Below, piece by piece: positions 37,216 through 45,577 of a stretch of DNA of 64,000 bases; the stretch's first letter is position 1, and the number at the start of each line of letters is the position of its first letter. The DNA comes from Bacteroidota bacterium (lineage in GTDB: Bacteria > Bacteroidota > Bacteroidia > Chitinophagales > Chitinophagaceae): positions 62,001 through 126,000 of the forward strand of contig JAFDXN010000058.1 in assembly GCA_018267915.1 (NCBI GenBank). The letters run 5' to 3'. Both the position numbers and the translations under genes were made by a program. The notes beneath the pieces are model-generated. The model was not told the origin of the DNA and searched no databases. It worked only from the letters and a program-made list of their open reading frames with translations.

Positions 37216-38508
37216 ATGAAAAAGATTATCCTTGTTGCAACGCTGGTTTGCACGTATGTAGTAGGATGGGCGCAGAAGCAGAATATCGAATCGGCGAACA
37301 ACTATTTAAGAGAGGGCGATTATAGCCATGCCAGAGAGTATATACAGATGGCGCTTAAAGATCCAAGCACCAAAGATAAACCCAAAACATGGGCCATGCA
37401 GGGCGACATTTTTATGCAGATGAATCAGGACACTGCCTATCTGCGCAAGAACATGCCTGCAGGTTTGTCAGACCTGCCTTACAGGCAGGCAACAAGGTCT
37501 TATCTCAAAGCTGTTGAGTTGGATCCGTCTTACGAAAAAGAGGAACTGAATAGCAAGCTGATCGCCTGTGCTTTTACCGGCTACATGATGGGCCAGGCTG
37601 CTTACAAAATGAAGGCCTACGATACAGCCTATCAGTTGCTGCAGGATGTGATCGACATTCACAATGCACAGGGAGGCAAAAGGTTTGTGTCTAACAAAAA
37701 GTTCGATACCGTGGCTACTGAGGCTGAGAGGCTCAGGGCATTTGCGGCTTACAACGCTAATCGTTACGACGATGCAGCCGATCTGTTTATGAAGTTAAAA
37801 GATAATCCCATCGCGCGCGATCCTAACGTTTACCTTGCTTTGATAGATATCTATGGCTATAAGAAGAAGAATGATGCAGCCTTGAAGAGCGTCCTTGACG
37901 AAGCACAGAAGCTTTATCCCGACGAGCCTAACATCCGCACACAAGTGCTCAATTCGTACATCAGCAGCGGCAACCAGGACGAGCTGGTAAAGAAATTACA
38001 AGAGGCTGCCGACAAGGACCCGAACAATGCTGATCTGCAGATCAACCTCGCAAAGGCTTATGCAGGCCTGGCTTTCCCTAAAGATGATAAAGGCAAAGAC
38101 CTTGCTAAACCGGCTGACTATTCCGACAAAGTTCGAAAAGCAGAGGGCGCGTACGCAGCGGCTCTTAAGTCAAAGCCGGACAATATCGATGGCAATTTCG
38201 GCCTTGCAGTTTTGTATTACAACGAGGGCGTGTATGTAAACAAACAGATGAACGACATACCTGGCAACGATGCTAACGAACTGAAACAGATCGAGGATTT
38301 CAAGAAGGTGCGCGATGACTTTTTTGCAAAGTCGGTGCCGTACTTCGAAAAGACATACAACACGCTCGATCCTAAGATAGCATCGCTCAATGGTGATGAT
38401 AAAGATACTTATGTATCCACGCTCAGGGTATTGAAAGAGGTATATTTCCGGCAAGGCAAAACAGCTAAGTCTGACGAGATGAAGAAGAAATTGGAAGCGA
38501 TGAAATAG
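37216..38508 (+). CDS. exported tetratricopeptide-repeat protein
   Basis: A 430-residue protein with a signal peptide (1-18, ending GWAQ). Repeated helix pairs follow: NNYLREGDYSHAREYIQMAL, an Ala/Tyr-rich set near residues 115-240, and LQINLAKAYAGLAF with further copies to the C-terminus. TPR arrays bind other proteins; the exported form suggests a periplasmic scaffold. It starts 28 bp after gyrA with no terminator between, so gyrA transcription may run into it. A strong terminator closes the unit. Confidence 0.85.
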   Translation: MKKIILVATLVCTYVVGWAQKQNIESANNYLREGDYSHAREYIQMALKDPSTKDKPKTWAMQGDIFMQMNQDTAYLRKNMPAGLSDLPYRQATRSYLKAVELDPSYEKEELNSKLIACAFTGYMMGQAAYKMKAYDTAYQLLQDVIDIHNAQGGKRFVSNKKFDTVATEAERLRAFAAYNANRYDDAADLFMKLKDNPIARDPNVYLALIDIYGYKKKNDAALKSVLDEAQKLYPDEPNIRTQVLNSYISSGNQDELVKKLQEAADKDPNNADLQINLAKAYAGLAFPKDDKGKDLAKPADYSDKVRKAEGAYAAALKSKPDNIDGNFGLAVLYYNEGVYVNKQMNDIPGNDANELKQIEDFKKVRDDFFAKSVPYFEKTYNTLDPKIASLNGDDKDTYVSTLRVLKEVYFRQGKTAKSDEMKKKLEAMK

Positions 38509-38524
38509 TCCGTCGCTTAGCCGT

Positions 38525-38556
38525 AAAAAAGCCCTGCGCAATGCAGGGCTTTTTTA
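38525..38556 (+). terminator. intrinsic terminator after the gyrA-TPR unit
   Basis: AAAAAAGCCCTGC pairs with GCAGGGCTTTTTT around a short GCAAT loop, with the T run forming the tail. Confidence 0.92.
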
Positions 38557-38601
38557 TAACCATTATTAAAACATTTATTTCTATCATTACGATTTTTGAA
38601 A

Positions 38602-38609
38602 TACCTTTG
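38602..38609 (+). promoter_or_regulatory. -7 promoter element 8 nt before a TTG start
   Basis: TACCTTTG matches TAnnTTTG. Only 8 nt (CAAAAATT) separate it from the TTG start of the desaturase, so the leader would be a few nucleotides at most. Confidence 0.55.
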
Positions 38610-38617
38610 CAAAAATT

Positions 38618-39727
38618 TTGACGTTGTCAACACAGGTTAATAAGCTCAATATAGTGCGTTTTGCGCCCAGGAATGGCGAAGGATTTTACGACACGGCTAA
38701 GAAAGGTATCGAAAAATATTTCGCAGAAAATAATCTCAGCCCATACAGCAATACAAAGATGAAATTGAAAACAGTGATCATGATATCCCTGTTTTTTGTT
38801 CCTTATATTTTCATTGTTACCGGCATTGCCTCCAACACTTTCGTGTTTCTCGGCATGTGGTTCCTTATGGGCCTTGGAATGACCGGTATCGGTTGCTCGG
38901 TAATGCATGACTCCAATCACGGCGCCTATTCCCAAAACAAGATTGTCAATAAATTATTGGGCGGCATCGTCAACATTGTTGGCGGCTACGATGTTACCTG
39001 GAGAATACAGCACAACATTCTGCATCATACTTATACAAACATTGAAGGCCTGGACGAGGATATTGACGCAGGCTTCCTGCTTCGTTTCTCTCCGCACGCC
39101 AAGCGATATAGATTGCACCGTTTCCAACATATCTATGCATGGTTTTTGTATTGCCTTCTTACCGTGCAGTGGGTTACTTATAAAGATTACAAGCTACTAT
39201 TCCATTATAATAAGCTCGGTCTGCTCCGTAAAGAAAAGACCACTTTAGGCCGTGAATTGATAAAACTGAGTCTTTACAAAGTGCTGTACTTCGGTTACAT
39301 ACTTGTATTGCCTATTGTCTTCTCGGGCATGTCGGCCGGTTTGATTGTCGCGGGTTTCTTTATACTTCATGCCGTTGCAGGCTTTGCGCTATCCACCATA
39401 TTCCAGTTAGCGCACGTGATGGAAGAGGCTGAATATCCGCAACCTTCTGACGAGCGTAAAATGGATAATAACTGGGCGGTACACCAGCTTCTCAATACGG
39501 TTAATTTCGCTCCTCGCAGTCGGGTCATGTCATGGTTCATAGGCGGGCTTAACCGCCAGATAGAACACCATCTCTTCCCGCATATCTGCCATATTCACTA
39601 CAATAAGATCGAGCATATTGTGAAAAGCGCCGCTGAATCTCATGGTCTTCCTTACCAGGTACAGCCAACGTTTTTTACGGCACTCGTTTCCCACGGCAAG
39701 ATGCTCAAGGCACTTGGTACTGCCTGA
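38618..39727 (+). CDS. front-end fatty acid desaturase (membrane di-iron)
   Basis: A 369-residue desaturase. Its three His boxes are H97DSNH, H132NILHH and Q314IEHH. Gln in the third box is the mark of front-end (delta-5/6-type) desaturases. There is no fused cytochrome b5 domain, as in bacterial members. Two hydrophobic pairs (about 50-95 and 205-255) place it in the inner membrane. It uses O2 and reduced ferredoxin or cytochrome to put a double bond into a membrane acyl chain. The start is TTG: an in-frame stop lies 21 nt upstream of it, no ATG lies between, and the family N-terminus (NIVRF, then EKYFAENN) fits. Acyl specificity is not predictable. Confidence 0.9.
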   Translation: MTLSTQVNKLNIVRFAPRNGEGFYDTAKKGIEKYFAENNLSPYSNTKMKLKTVIMISLFFVPYIFIVTGIASNTFVFLGMWFLMGLGMTGIGCSVMHDSNHGAYSQNKIVNKLLGGIVNIVGGYDVTWRIQHNILHHTYTNIEGLDEDIDAGFLLRFSPHAKRYRLHRFQHIYAWFLYCLLTVQWVTYKDYKLLFHYNKLGLLRKEKTTLGRELIKLSLYKVLYFGYILVLPIVFSGMSAGLIVAGFFILHAVAGFALSTIFQLAHVMEEAEYPQPSDERKMDNNWAVHQLLNTVNFAPRSRVMSWFIGGLNRQIEHHLFPHICHIHYNKIEHIVKSAAESHGLPYQVQPTFFTALVSHGKMLKALGTA

Positions 39728-39806
39728 TATTACCACCCGCCTAATGGTGTTTTTTGTTTTTCAAATGTTATCTTTATAACATCTTTTATCAATTAAATTT
39801 TTTACA

Positions 39807-40013
39807 GTGGAAAACGAAAAACTAACCGGAACCGTAAAGTTCTTCAATGAAACCAAAGGATTCGGCTTCATTAAGCACGACGGCGACGGACAGGAAACAT
39901 TCGTGCATGTCAGCGGGCTCAAAGAGCCTGTTAAGCAAAACGACCGCGTGGAATTTGAATTACAGCAAGGAAGAAATGGCATGAACGCTACTAACGTTCG
40001 CTTGATACGATAA
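39807..40013 (+). CDS. cold-shock domain protein
   Basis: A 68-residue single-domain nucleic-acid-binding protein. RNP1 KGFGFIKHDG and RNP2 ETFVHVSGL carry the aromatic residues that stack on RNA or single-stranded DNA. The start is GTG (ENEKLTGTVKFF follows). A TATCTTTA near-promoter lies ~30 bp upstream, giving a short leader. Probable role: RNA chaperone. Adjacent to the desaturase, another cold-linked gene, but with its own promoter and terminator. Confidence 0.93.
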   Translation: MENEKLTGTVKFFNETKGFGFIKHDGDGQETFVHVSGLKEPVKQNDRVEFELQQGRNGMNATNVRLIR

Positions 40014-40033
40014 ATTGTTGACGATTGCCCGAA

Positions 40034-40075
40034 ACAAAATAAGCCGGAGCGGATTCGCTCCGGCTTATTGTTTTA
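40034..40075. terminator. bidirectional terminator between csp and the M36-like peptidase
   Basis: A 14-bp perfect stem AATAAGCCGGAGCG/CGCTCCGGCTTATT with a GATT loop, flanked by ACAAA on the left and GTTTTAATT on the right. It serves both convergent genes and overlaps the peptidase stop codon. Confidence 0.92.
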
Positions 40076-42967
40076 ATTATGCCTGATCGTCACCTTCTGC
40101 GACTGCAGCGACTTGTTATTCTGTATCACCAGGTTGTAAATGCCGGCTGCTAAATTGCTGATATTAACCTCATATTTTACGGATCCAGGACTAAGTGTAG
40201 CTTTGTAGACCTCACGTCCTTTGATATCCTGCAGGCTGATGTAACCGTTGTTATCCGCCTGGCTGAAAGAAATGATGAGCTGCCCGTCAGCCGGGTTGGG
40301 ATATATACTTGCTTTTACCTGAGTTACGTTCTTAACGTCGTTAGGGCCTGCAGCGTCATAGAGGTAAAAGTCATCCATACCCGCTATCGTTAGGCTCTGG
40401 CCATTATCAAACCAGTCTGTTAGAGAGGAGTCTGAAACCTGGAGCTTCATCTGTATATGGTTAGTGCCCTGTGGCAGATATTGGCTCACGGCAAATATCC
40501 TTTTCCTCCAGTTAAGGTCCGATTGATAAGTATTTTCTACCGCAATCCAGTTATTGTTATTAGCGTCGCGTATCAGCACCTTGAACGGATCGCTTTTGAA
40601 GTTCTCACCCATATCGTTGGAGAACCAGCGGTAATATTCGATCACCGGCTTTGTATAACCTGTTACGTCAAACACAGGCGACAAAGCAGTAGTGGCACCC
40701 CCGCTTACGTCCTCGTTCGATTGTGGCGATCCTGTAAACAATGAACTGCCAAAAGTAGTGGTATGGTCACCGCTCGGCCAGGGGTTTCCCACAGCAGTCA
40801 ATGTGGTCTGAGTCCACTGCCCTGAGAACGCATTATCTCCAGGCTGGTTGCCAATATGCCAACCGGTAGCCGGCTGTTCGAAATTCTGGCTGTCTTTTGC
40901 AACCACTCCGACGGCAAACTGGTAGGGTATAGATGTCTGAGAACTTGCAGTAACAGGATTGTAACCGGATGGGAAGTAAGCATTTGGCACGCCCAGCGCA
41001 TCTACAATGGCCAGGTAGTAGTTTACCACAGTACCTGGCTGCATAGCTGGTATATTGCCTGTAAAGTCCTGGTTATTCGCGGTCGTAAGTGTAACCGAAT
41101 CCCATGTGTTTACGTAGTCTTTTTTATAGTAGAGTCTCAGCTTACTAAAGAATGGTGGAATGCCAGCACTAAGCGAAGCTGTAACAGGAATCGCAACGTT
41201 CGGTGGTTGATTGTTTAATTCCTGGTGTGCAAAGCTAAAGGTCATATCGCCTGATAGATATATACCGTGCTTAGCGAACGCAGCAACGATCTTTTTGTAG
41301 TGCGGTGTTCCGTTGTTAATGTTAGCATCATTATCGTCTGCAACGAGCGCATCAATTAATATGGACCGATATAATGCGGCTTCATTACCGTCAAAATCAT
41401 CGGGAGCATCCCAATACACGTCTGTGAACAATTTCGCCATGCTATCGATGTTGCCAAGGTTAGTAGCAACATCCCACCAGCTACCCACCAGTATCTGCCC
41501 GATATAATGCGGATCAGTAAAAGGGGGTTGCCAGTCTTGGGGATAGAGTTGCGGTGTAATATCGTACCTGCGGATGAAACCACCGGAACCCACAAAGCAA
41601 TTTTGGCCCAGAATGGGGTTTCTGAAAATGCACAATGCCCAAACGTCCGAGTTACCTTCGTTCATAGCGCCGTTCTGCATCGTAATGCCATTGATGTCGG
41701 TATACATATGATCGCTGATACCGTGCCCATATTCATGATATATAATGTCTCCTATTTCGGCAAAAGAGTAGCAAATAGCGTCTTCAGCAAAGAAATTAAT
41801 GGCCGACCCATCGTAAAAAGCATTACAGTCTCCGGTATTGTCATCTACATTCGTCGGCAGCGAAAAATCCAGGCTGGTAAATGTCGGGAAGTGCGACTTC
41901 ATATAGTCATGCACCTTATTGGTATGGTAGTAGGCGTTAATATGCCTGCTGCTGGAAGGGGCCAAAGTTGGGTAAGTGTAGATGGTGTTATTGACGTTTA
42001 CAGCATCCACAAACATTGGCGTGGTAAAGCTATTGACATCGACAACAGTCGACCATTTACCTGCCAGGAAGATATTAGGGCTTAGTGGCAGGATGAGCGA
42101 AGGATCGTGTAAATAACCTGTGTCATTCGTAAAGTAGTTATTGGCGCCCACACTCATTTGCAGGTTGGCAAGCGGTTCAAGCGTTGCGGGCTGTAACGTA
42201 CCGTTCTTATAGACATTCCCTTTGACAGTAAGATTAAAGTCATCTTTCACATCATTACTGCGCATCAATACTTCACCCGTAATTCCATCTACATAACCAT
42301 GAAGTATTACAGGCATTTTATCCGACTTGCCAATTATTTTATAGGCCCAGGCAGGATGCAGCTCGTAGCCGTTTTTAGTTGGTACGGGGAACCAGTCCCA
42401 GTTCGCGCTTACAGCTGCAGAAGTTACTTTAACGCCGGTAAGGTCATTTACCGCATACTCTTTAGCGCTAGCTGCACCTATCGATGGCTGCTCTGCCGCA
42501 CAATTGTTGCCGTAGTTCTGCATGCGAATTTTTACCAGTTTAGCATCTTCAGTAAAGCGGAACACCAATGACGTCATGAAAACGTTATGTCCGTGGATCG
42601 ATTGCCTGTAGCGGACATAATTGTCGGAAGTTAATTTCCCTTTCACTTCAGCCCATTCGGTTGCTTTTACACCAAGCCTGTTCAGCTTTTGCGTGATGCA
42701 ATTGGCGGCCTTATCCTGCAGGGCGGCACCCGGCAGCTTTATTGCCGGTCCTACCAGGTCCGTGAAGGTTCCGTTAAGCTTATTTGTGAAAGCCGTCCAA
42801 CCGGGAAACGACTTTGCAACGTTCTGAACGGTGGCTTCAGTTGCGGCTTTGTTCGCCGGCAGACTCGCATATACTGCATATACCGACTTGTTAAGTGTGT
42901 TTTTCGTGTCGCGTCCATGTGCCACCAGGCTGGTCACCATACATAGAGCAGATAGATATTTCTTCAT
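40073..42967 (-). CDS. secreted M36 (fungalysin)-like metallopeptidase with T9SS type A sorting domain
   Basis: A 964-residue protein with a signal peptide (1-18). The propeptide region (about 50-220) resembles the fungalysin/thermolysin FTP inhibitory segment (LTSDNYVRYRQSIHGHNVF). The catalytic zinc site is HEYGH at 411-415, with Glu437 in NEGNSD as the third ligand, typical of M36. A beta-sandwich and an Ig-like region follow (about 590-880). A type A sorting domain ends the protein (SIYPNPADGQLIISF, then NLAAGIYNLVIQNN, ending VTIRHN). It is an extracellular peptidase released by T9SS, made as an inactive precursor. Family placement M36 rather than M4 is likely but not certain. Confidence 0.9.
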   Translation of the reverse strand: MKKYLSALCMVTSLVAHGRDTKNTLNKSVYAVYASLPANKAATEATVQNVAKSFPGWTAFTNKLNGTFTDLVGPAIKLPGAALQDKAANCITQKLNRLGVKATEWAEVKGKLTSDNYVRYRQSIHGHNVFMTSLVFRFTEDAKLVKIRMQNYGNNCAAEQPSIGAASAKEYAVNDLTGVKVTSAAVSANWDWFPVPTKNGYELHPAWAYKIIGKSDKMPVILHGYVDGITGEVLMRSNDVKDDFNLTVKGNVYKNGTLQPATLEPLANLQMSVGANNYFTNDTGYLHDPSLILPLSPNIFLAGKWSTVVDVNSFTTPMFVDAVNVNNTIYTYPTLAPSSSRHINAYYHTNKVHDYMKSHFPTFTSLDFSLPTNVDDNTGDCNAFYDGSAINFFAEDAICYSFAEIGDIIYHEYGHGISDHMYTDINGITMQNGAMNEGNSDVWALCIFRNPILGQNCFVGSGGFIRRYDITPQLYPQDWQPPFTDPHYIGQILVGSWWDVATNLGNIDSMAKLFTDVYWDAPDDFDGNEAALYRSILIDALVADDNDANINNGTPHYKKIVAAFAKHGIYLSGDMTFSFAHQELNNQPPNVAIPVTASLSAGIPPFFSKLRLYYKKDYVNTWDSVTLTTANNQDFTGNIPAMQPGTVVNYYLAIVDALGVPNAYFPSGYNPVTASSQTSIPYQFAVGVVAKDSQNFEQPATGWHIGNQPGDNAFSGQWTQTTLTAVGNPWPSGDHTTTFGSSLFTGSPQSNEDVSGGATTALSPVFDVTGYTKPVIEYYRWFSNDMGENFKSDPFKVLIRDANNNNWIAVENTYQSDLNWRKRIFAVSQYLPQGTNHIQMKLQVSDSSLTDWFDNGQSLTIAGMDDFYLYDAAGPNDVKNVTQVKASIYPNPADGQLIISFSQADNNGYISLQDIKGREVYKATLSPGSVKYEVNISNLAAGIYNLVIQNNKSLQSQKVTIRHN

Positions 42968-42998
42968 AAGATGATCTTGTGTTTAGATGAATTTATTA

Positions 42999-44207
42999 TC
43001 AAAATAGTTTTAATTGTTCAGATTTGGTTCTTTTGGGAGGCTGTGCTTTACCAAACACTGTGCGGCCGCCATACTTCCACGAGTCATTACGCTCGCGCTC
43101 AATAAGTTGCTCAAAATTATTGTTAGGCACAAAATTCTCCTCCAGCCTTTGTGCTGCCTTGCTAAGGTTTTTGATCGCTTCATTTTTGTCGCTGATACCC
43201 AGCTTCGCACGCTCTACAGACCGTTGCAAGGTTTGTATCGTTTCATCATAGACCTTAGTTGGCACGGGGAAGGGATGACCATCTTTACCGCCGTGTGCAA
43301 ATGAAAACCTCGCCGGGTCCTCAAATCGAGATGGTGTGCCATGTATAACCTCACTCACGAGTACCAAAGATTGCAAAGTACGCGGCCCAAGGCCTTCGAG
43401 TAATAAGAGCGATTCCATATCCAGCCCTTCCTTCTCATAGGCCACTGCCAGTACCGATCCCAGGCGTTTAAGGTCCACATCTTTTGCCTTCACATCGTGG
43501 TGCATCGGCATAAAAAGCTTTCTCGCTTCGGCTAGCGTTGTATCTGGTTTTTCCCTGGCGATCTGCACAATGCGGTCTCGTGTAGCAGCGGCATTTTTAT
43601 CAGTTACGTTAATGATCTGTCCTTCGTTGTGACCGTAAATGAAGGTGTGAGGTTCATTAACAAAGGAACTAAGGGTAGGGGAGTGCCAGTGGTAACGCCG
43701 GGCCATGCCGTTAGCGTCGTTCATGCCCTGCTGTATTACGCTCCAATCACCGTCTATACTAAGAATAAAAGAATGGATATACAATTGGTAACCGTCCTGG
43801 ATGGCAGTATTATCTACCTTAGCCGAAAGTTTGCTGCTGCGTACCAGCAGGTCGCCATCAAGCCCTGTCTTCCCGGCTATTTTCAGTAGTTCAGCAGGTG
43901 TTTCTTTACTGTGCCTGCCCTTGCCGCCGCATATATAGAGACCCAGATCCTGCGAGCGCTTATTGATAGCCCCCTTGAGCGCCCCCATCACCGAGGTTGT
44001 AATACCTGATGAATGCCAGTCCATACCCAGCACACATCCCAGCGCCTGGAACCAGAACGGATCGCTCATGCGCTGCAGGAATGCCGCCCGGCCGTATTCT
44101 GTAACGATAGCCTCCGTTATGGCACCGCCCAGCAGGCCCATACGTGTGTACAGCCAGGGTGGTACCTGTCCATAATGTAGTGGCATATCTGCGAATGAAC
44201 GACTCAT
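42999..44207 (-). CDS. DUF763 family protein
   Basis: A 402-residue soluble protein matching DUF763. The marks are the N-terminal ADMPLHYGQVPPWL, CVLGMDWHSSGI, GGKGRHSKETP, and the GMNDANGMARRYHWHS block near residue 165. A helix-hairpin-helix-like LLLEGLGPRTLQSLVLVSEV segment is at ~265. The family occurs in archaea, thermophiles and some Bacteroidota; nucleic-acid work (repair or nuclease) has been suggested from its hairpin motif, without proof. The C-terminus is basic (PPKRTKSEQLKLF). The gene is alone, with an unusual 470-bp gene-free region upstream. Confidence 0.85.
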   Translation of the reverse strand: MSRSFADMPLHYGQVPPWLYTRMGLLGGAITEAIVTEYGRAAFLQRMSDPFWFQALGCVLGMDWHSSGITTSVMGALKGAINKRSQDLGLYICGGKGRHSKETPAELLKIAGKTGLDGDLLVRSSKLSAKVDNTAIQDGYQLYIHSFILSIDGDWSVIQQGMNDANGMARRYHWHSPTLSSFVNEPHTFIYGHNEGQIINVTDKNAAATRDRIVQIAREKPDTTLAEARKLFMPMHHDVKAKDVDLKRLGSVLAVAYEKEGLDMESLLLLEGLGPRTLQSLVLVSEVIHGTPSRFEDPARFSFAHGGKDGHPFPVPTKVYDETIQTLQRSVERAKLGISDKNEAIKNLSKAAQRLEENFVPNNNFEQLIERERNDSWKYGGRTVFGKAQPPKRTKSEQLKLF

Positions 44208-44678
44208 ATTCCGCTTCTTAAAAAACGTGTTTTATAAAAATATATTGCCGGCTGCTATGCGATTGTAAAACCTGTGTCAGACCCATTGATAGACAGGCAA
44301 TTTCCCCTTTTCGTTAGGCTGGAGTTATTTCCTGTCTTTGCCTGTCTCGTAGCCTTAAATGTTTGATAGTCAAACCGTATTATTATTTTGGGTTATTTCC
44401 TGCTATTACCTGAAGCGGGAAATAAAGTGGCTGTTCCGGTATTTATCACTCATCGGATATACCTTCAAAAAAAGATCTAGCATCTCTGCAAGTTACGACA
44501 GCAACCCACGCCATTCCAAGAGAAGATATCCACATTATTAACTGTTAGAAATAATCAGACGATACGGCGTTTAGCCGCATTCTTTAATGAATCGAACGAC
44601 ATTAAATAATTCGGTTTGGATAATATGATAGTCATTATTAATTTCGGGTTATTCCTAAACTTTATTAAAACATCCAGT
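44208..44678. other. 471-bp gene-free region with inverted and direct repeats
   Basis: No credible gene is seen. AGACAGGCAA at 44291-44300 and TTGCCTGTCT at 44338-44347 form a 10-bp perfect inverted repeat. GTTATTTCCTG occurs at 44324-44334 and again at 44392-44402, each followed after six bases by CCTG. A near-DnaA word ATATCCACA lies at about 44528. A 60-codon frame at 44359-44541 has unlike composition and no start signals, so I do not call it. Confidence 0.5.
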
Positions 44679-44921
44679 ATGAAGAAAATGGTACTATTTA
44701 CTACTACAATCTTAATCTTTGGCCTGACGTCTTGCGTTAAGAAAACGCAGAATTGTCATTGTGATTATGTTGGTTGGAGCGGATATCCTACAGCAGGGCA
44801 AACTAAGTCAGAGGACACGAAAGTAAGCGATAAATACAGCGTTGACGCGTTTGGTCAATGCAGCGATCTTGAAGACAAATATTTTTCAGCAGAATTCAGC
44901 GGTACCTGCGTTTTGCAGTAG
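44679..44921 (+). CDS. small Cys-rich lipoprotein
   Basis: An 80-residue protein from the ATG at 44679, which begins the lipoprotein signal MKKMVLF...TSC (Cys at ~19). A start at 44616 would prefix it with unrelated hydrophobic residues. The mature part has four further Cys (NCHCDYVGW, FGQCSDLEDKY, SGTCVLQ), likely two disulfides, as in several small Bacteroidota lipoproteins of unknown role. It stands alone and is closed by a terminator. Confidence 0.7.
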   Translation: MKKMVLFTTTILIFGLTSCVKKTQNCHCDYVGWSGYPTAGQTKSEDTKVSDKYSVDAFGQCSDLEDKYFSAEFSGTCVLQ

Positions 44922-44944
44922 TGCTGCCAACGATTTAGAGTTGC

Positions 44945-44973
44945 GAGCCTCCCTTTGGAGGCTTCATTTTTTA
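44945..44973 (+). terminator. intrinsic terminator
   Basis: The GCCTCC/GGAGGC stem with a CTTT loop is followed by TTCATTTTTT, 25 bp after the lipoprotein stop. Confidence 0.82.
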
Positions 44974-44988
44974 AGGTAAACTCACACT

Positions 44989-45576
44989 TTACGATTTCAC
45001 ACTTTGGTAGATATCGGCAAGGTCAATATTTATTTGAACAGCGCCCAGGCTCAGTGTATCGCCAAGGTCTTTATACTCGCGGAGTTCCCAATGTCCTTGC
45101 CCGTTTATCTTAAATGCCTCAGTGCTCCCTGTCTGCGAATCAACGAGGATGTACTCCTTCAATGTGGAAATATCCCGGTACAGCTTGAATTTATCGCCAC
45201 GGTCATAGCATTTAGTGGATGGGGAGAGAACTTCTATTATGATAGTCGGGTTCAAGGCATCATACTCGTCGTTGTTCAGCGTCTCCACCTCGCCACAAAA
45301 TATCGATATGTCAGGGTATGTGAAAAGTGTATTCTGGGGTATATGTATCCTAAGGTCGCTGCCGAAGGGCTGACAGGCCTTCCCCTTTAATTGGGCTAGG
45401 AGAGCGCCAAACAAATTTCTGGTTATGATATTGTGTGCCAGCTTTGCGCCCGACATAGCAAATATTTCGCCCTCATAATATTCATGTTTCGCGTCAGCGG
45501 CATTCTCAAATTGGAGATATTCCTCGATTGTTAGCTTTTGCTTGCCGAATGCTATGGCGGGTTCACGCACTTCCAT
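44989..45576 (-). CDS. Uma2 family (DUF820) putative endonuclease
   Basis: A 195-residue PD-(D/E)XK-fold protein from the ATG at 45576, 1 nt after the stop of the FdhF-like gene. Motifs: [20 protein letters not shown] (the PD), [10 protein letters not shown] (the E-x-V that replaces ExK) and [18 protein letters not shown]. The family is greatly expanded in cyanobacteria and sporadic in Bacteroidota, and its cellular role is unknown. An upstream start at 45666 would overlap FdhF by ~90 bp and is unlikely. The tight linkage to a molybdoenzyme operon is odd and may simply be insertion. Confidence 0.85.
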   Translation of the reverse strand: MEVREPAIAFGKQKLTIEEYLQFENAADAKHEYYEGEIFAMSGAKLAHNIITRNLFGALLAQLKGKACQPFGSDLRIHIPQNTLFTYPDISIFCGEVETLNNDEYDALNPTIIIEVLSPSTKCYDRGDKFKLYRDISTLKEYILVDSQTGSTEAFKINGQGHWELREYKDLGDTLSLGAVQINIDLADIYQSVKS

Positions 45577-45577
45577 A

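Noticed and set aside
41507..42085. 192-codon plus-strand frame inside the M36-like peptidase
   Set aside because: Antisense shadow of a gene with clear catalytic motifs.
44359..44541. 60-codon plus-strand frame in the gene-free region
   Set aside because: Aromatic and basic residues without pattern, no signal peptide, no promoter; more likely chance.
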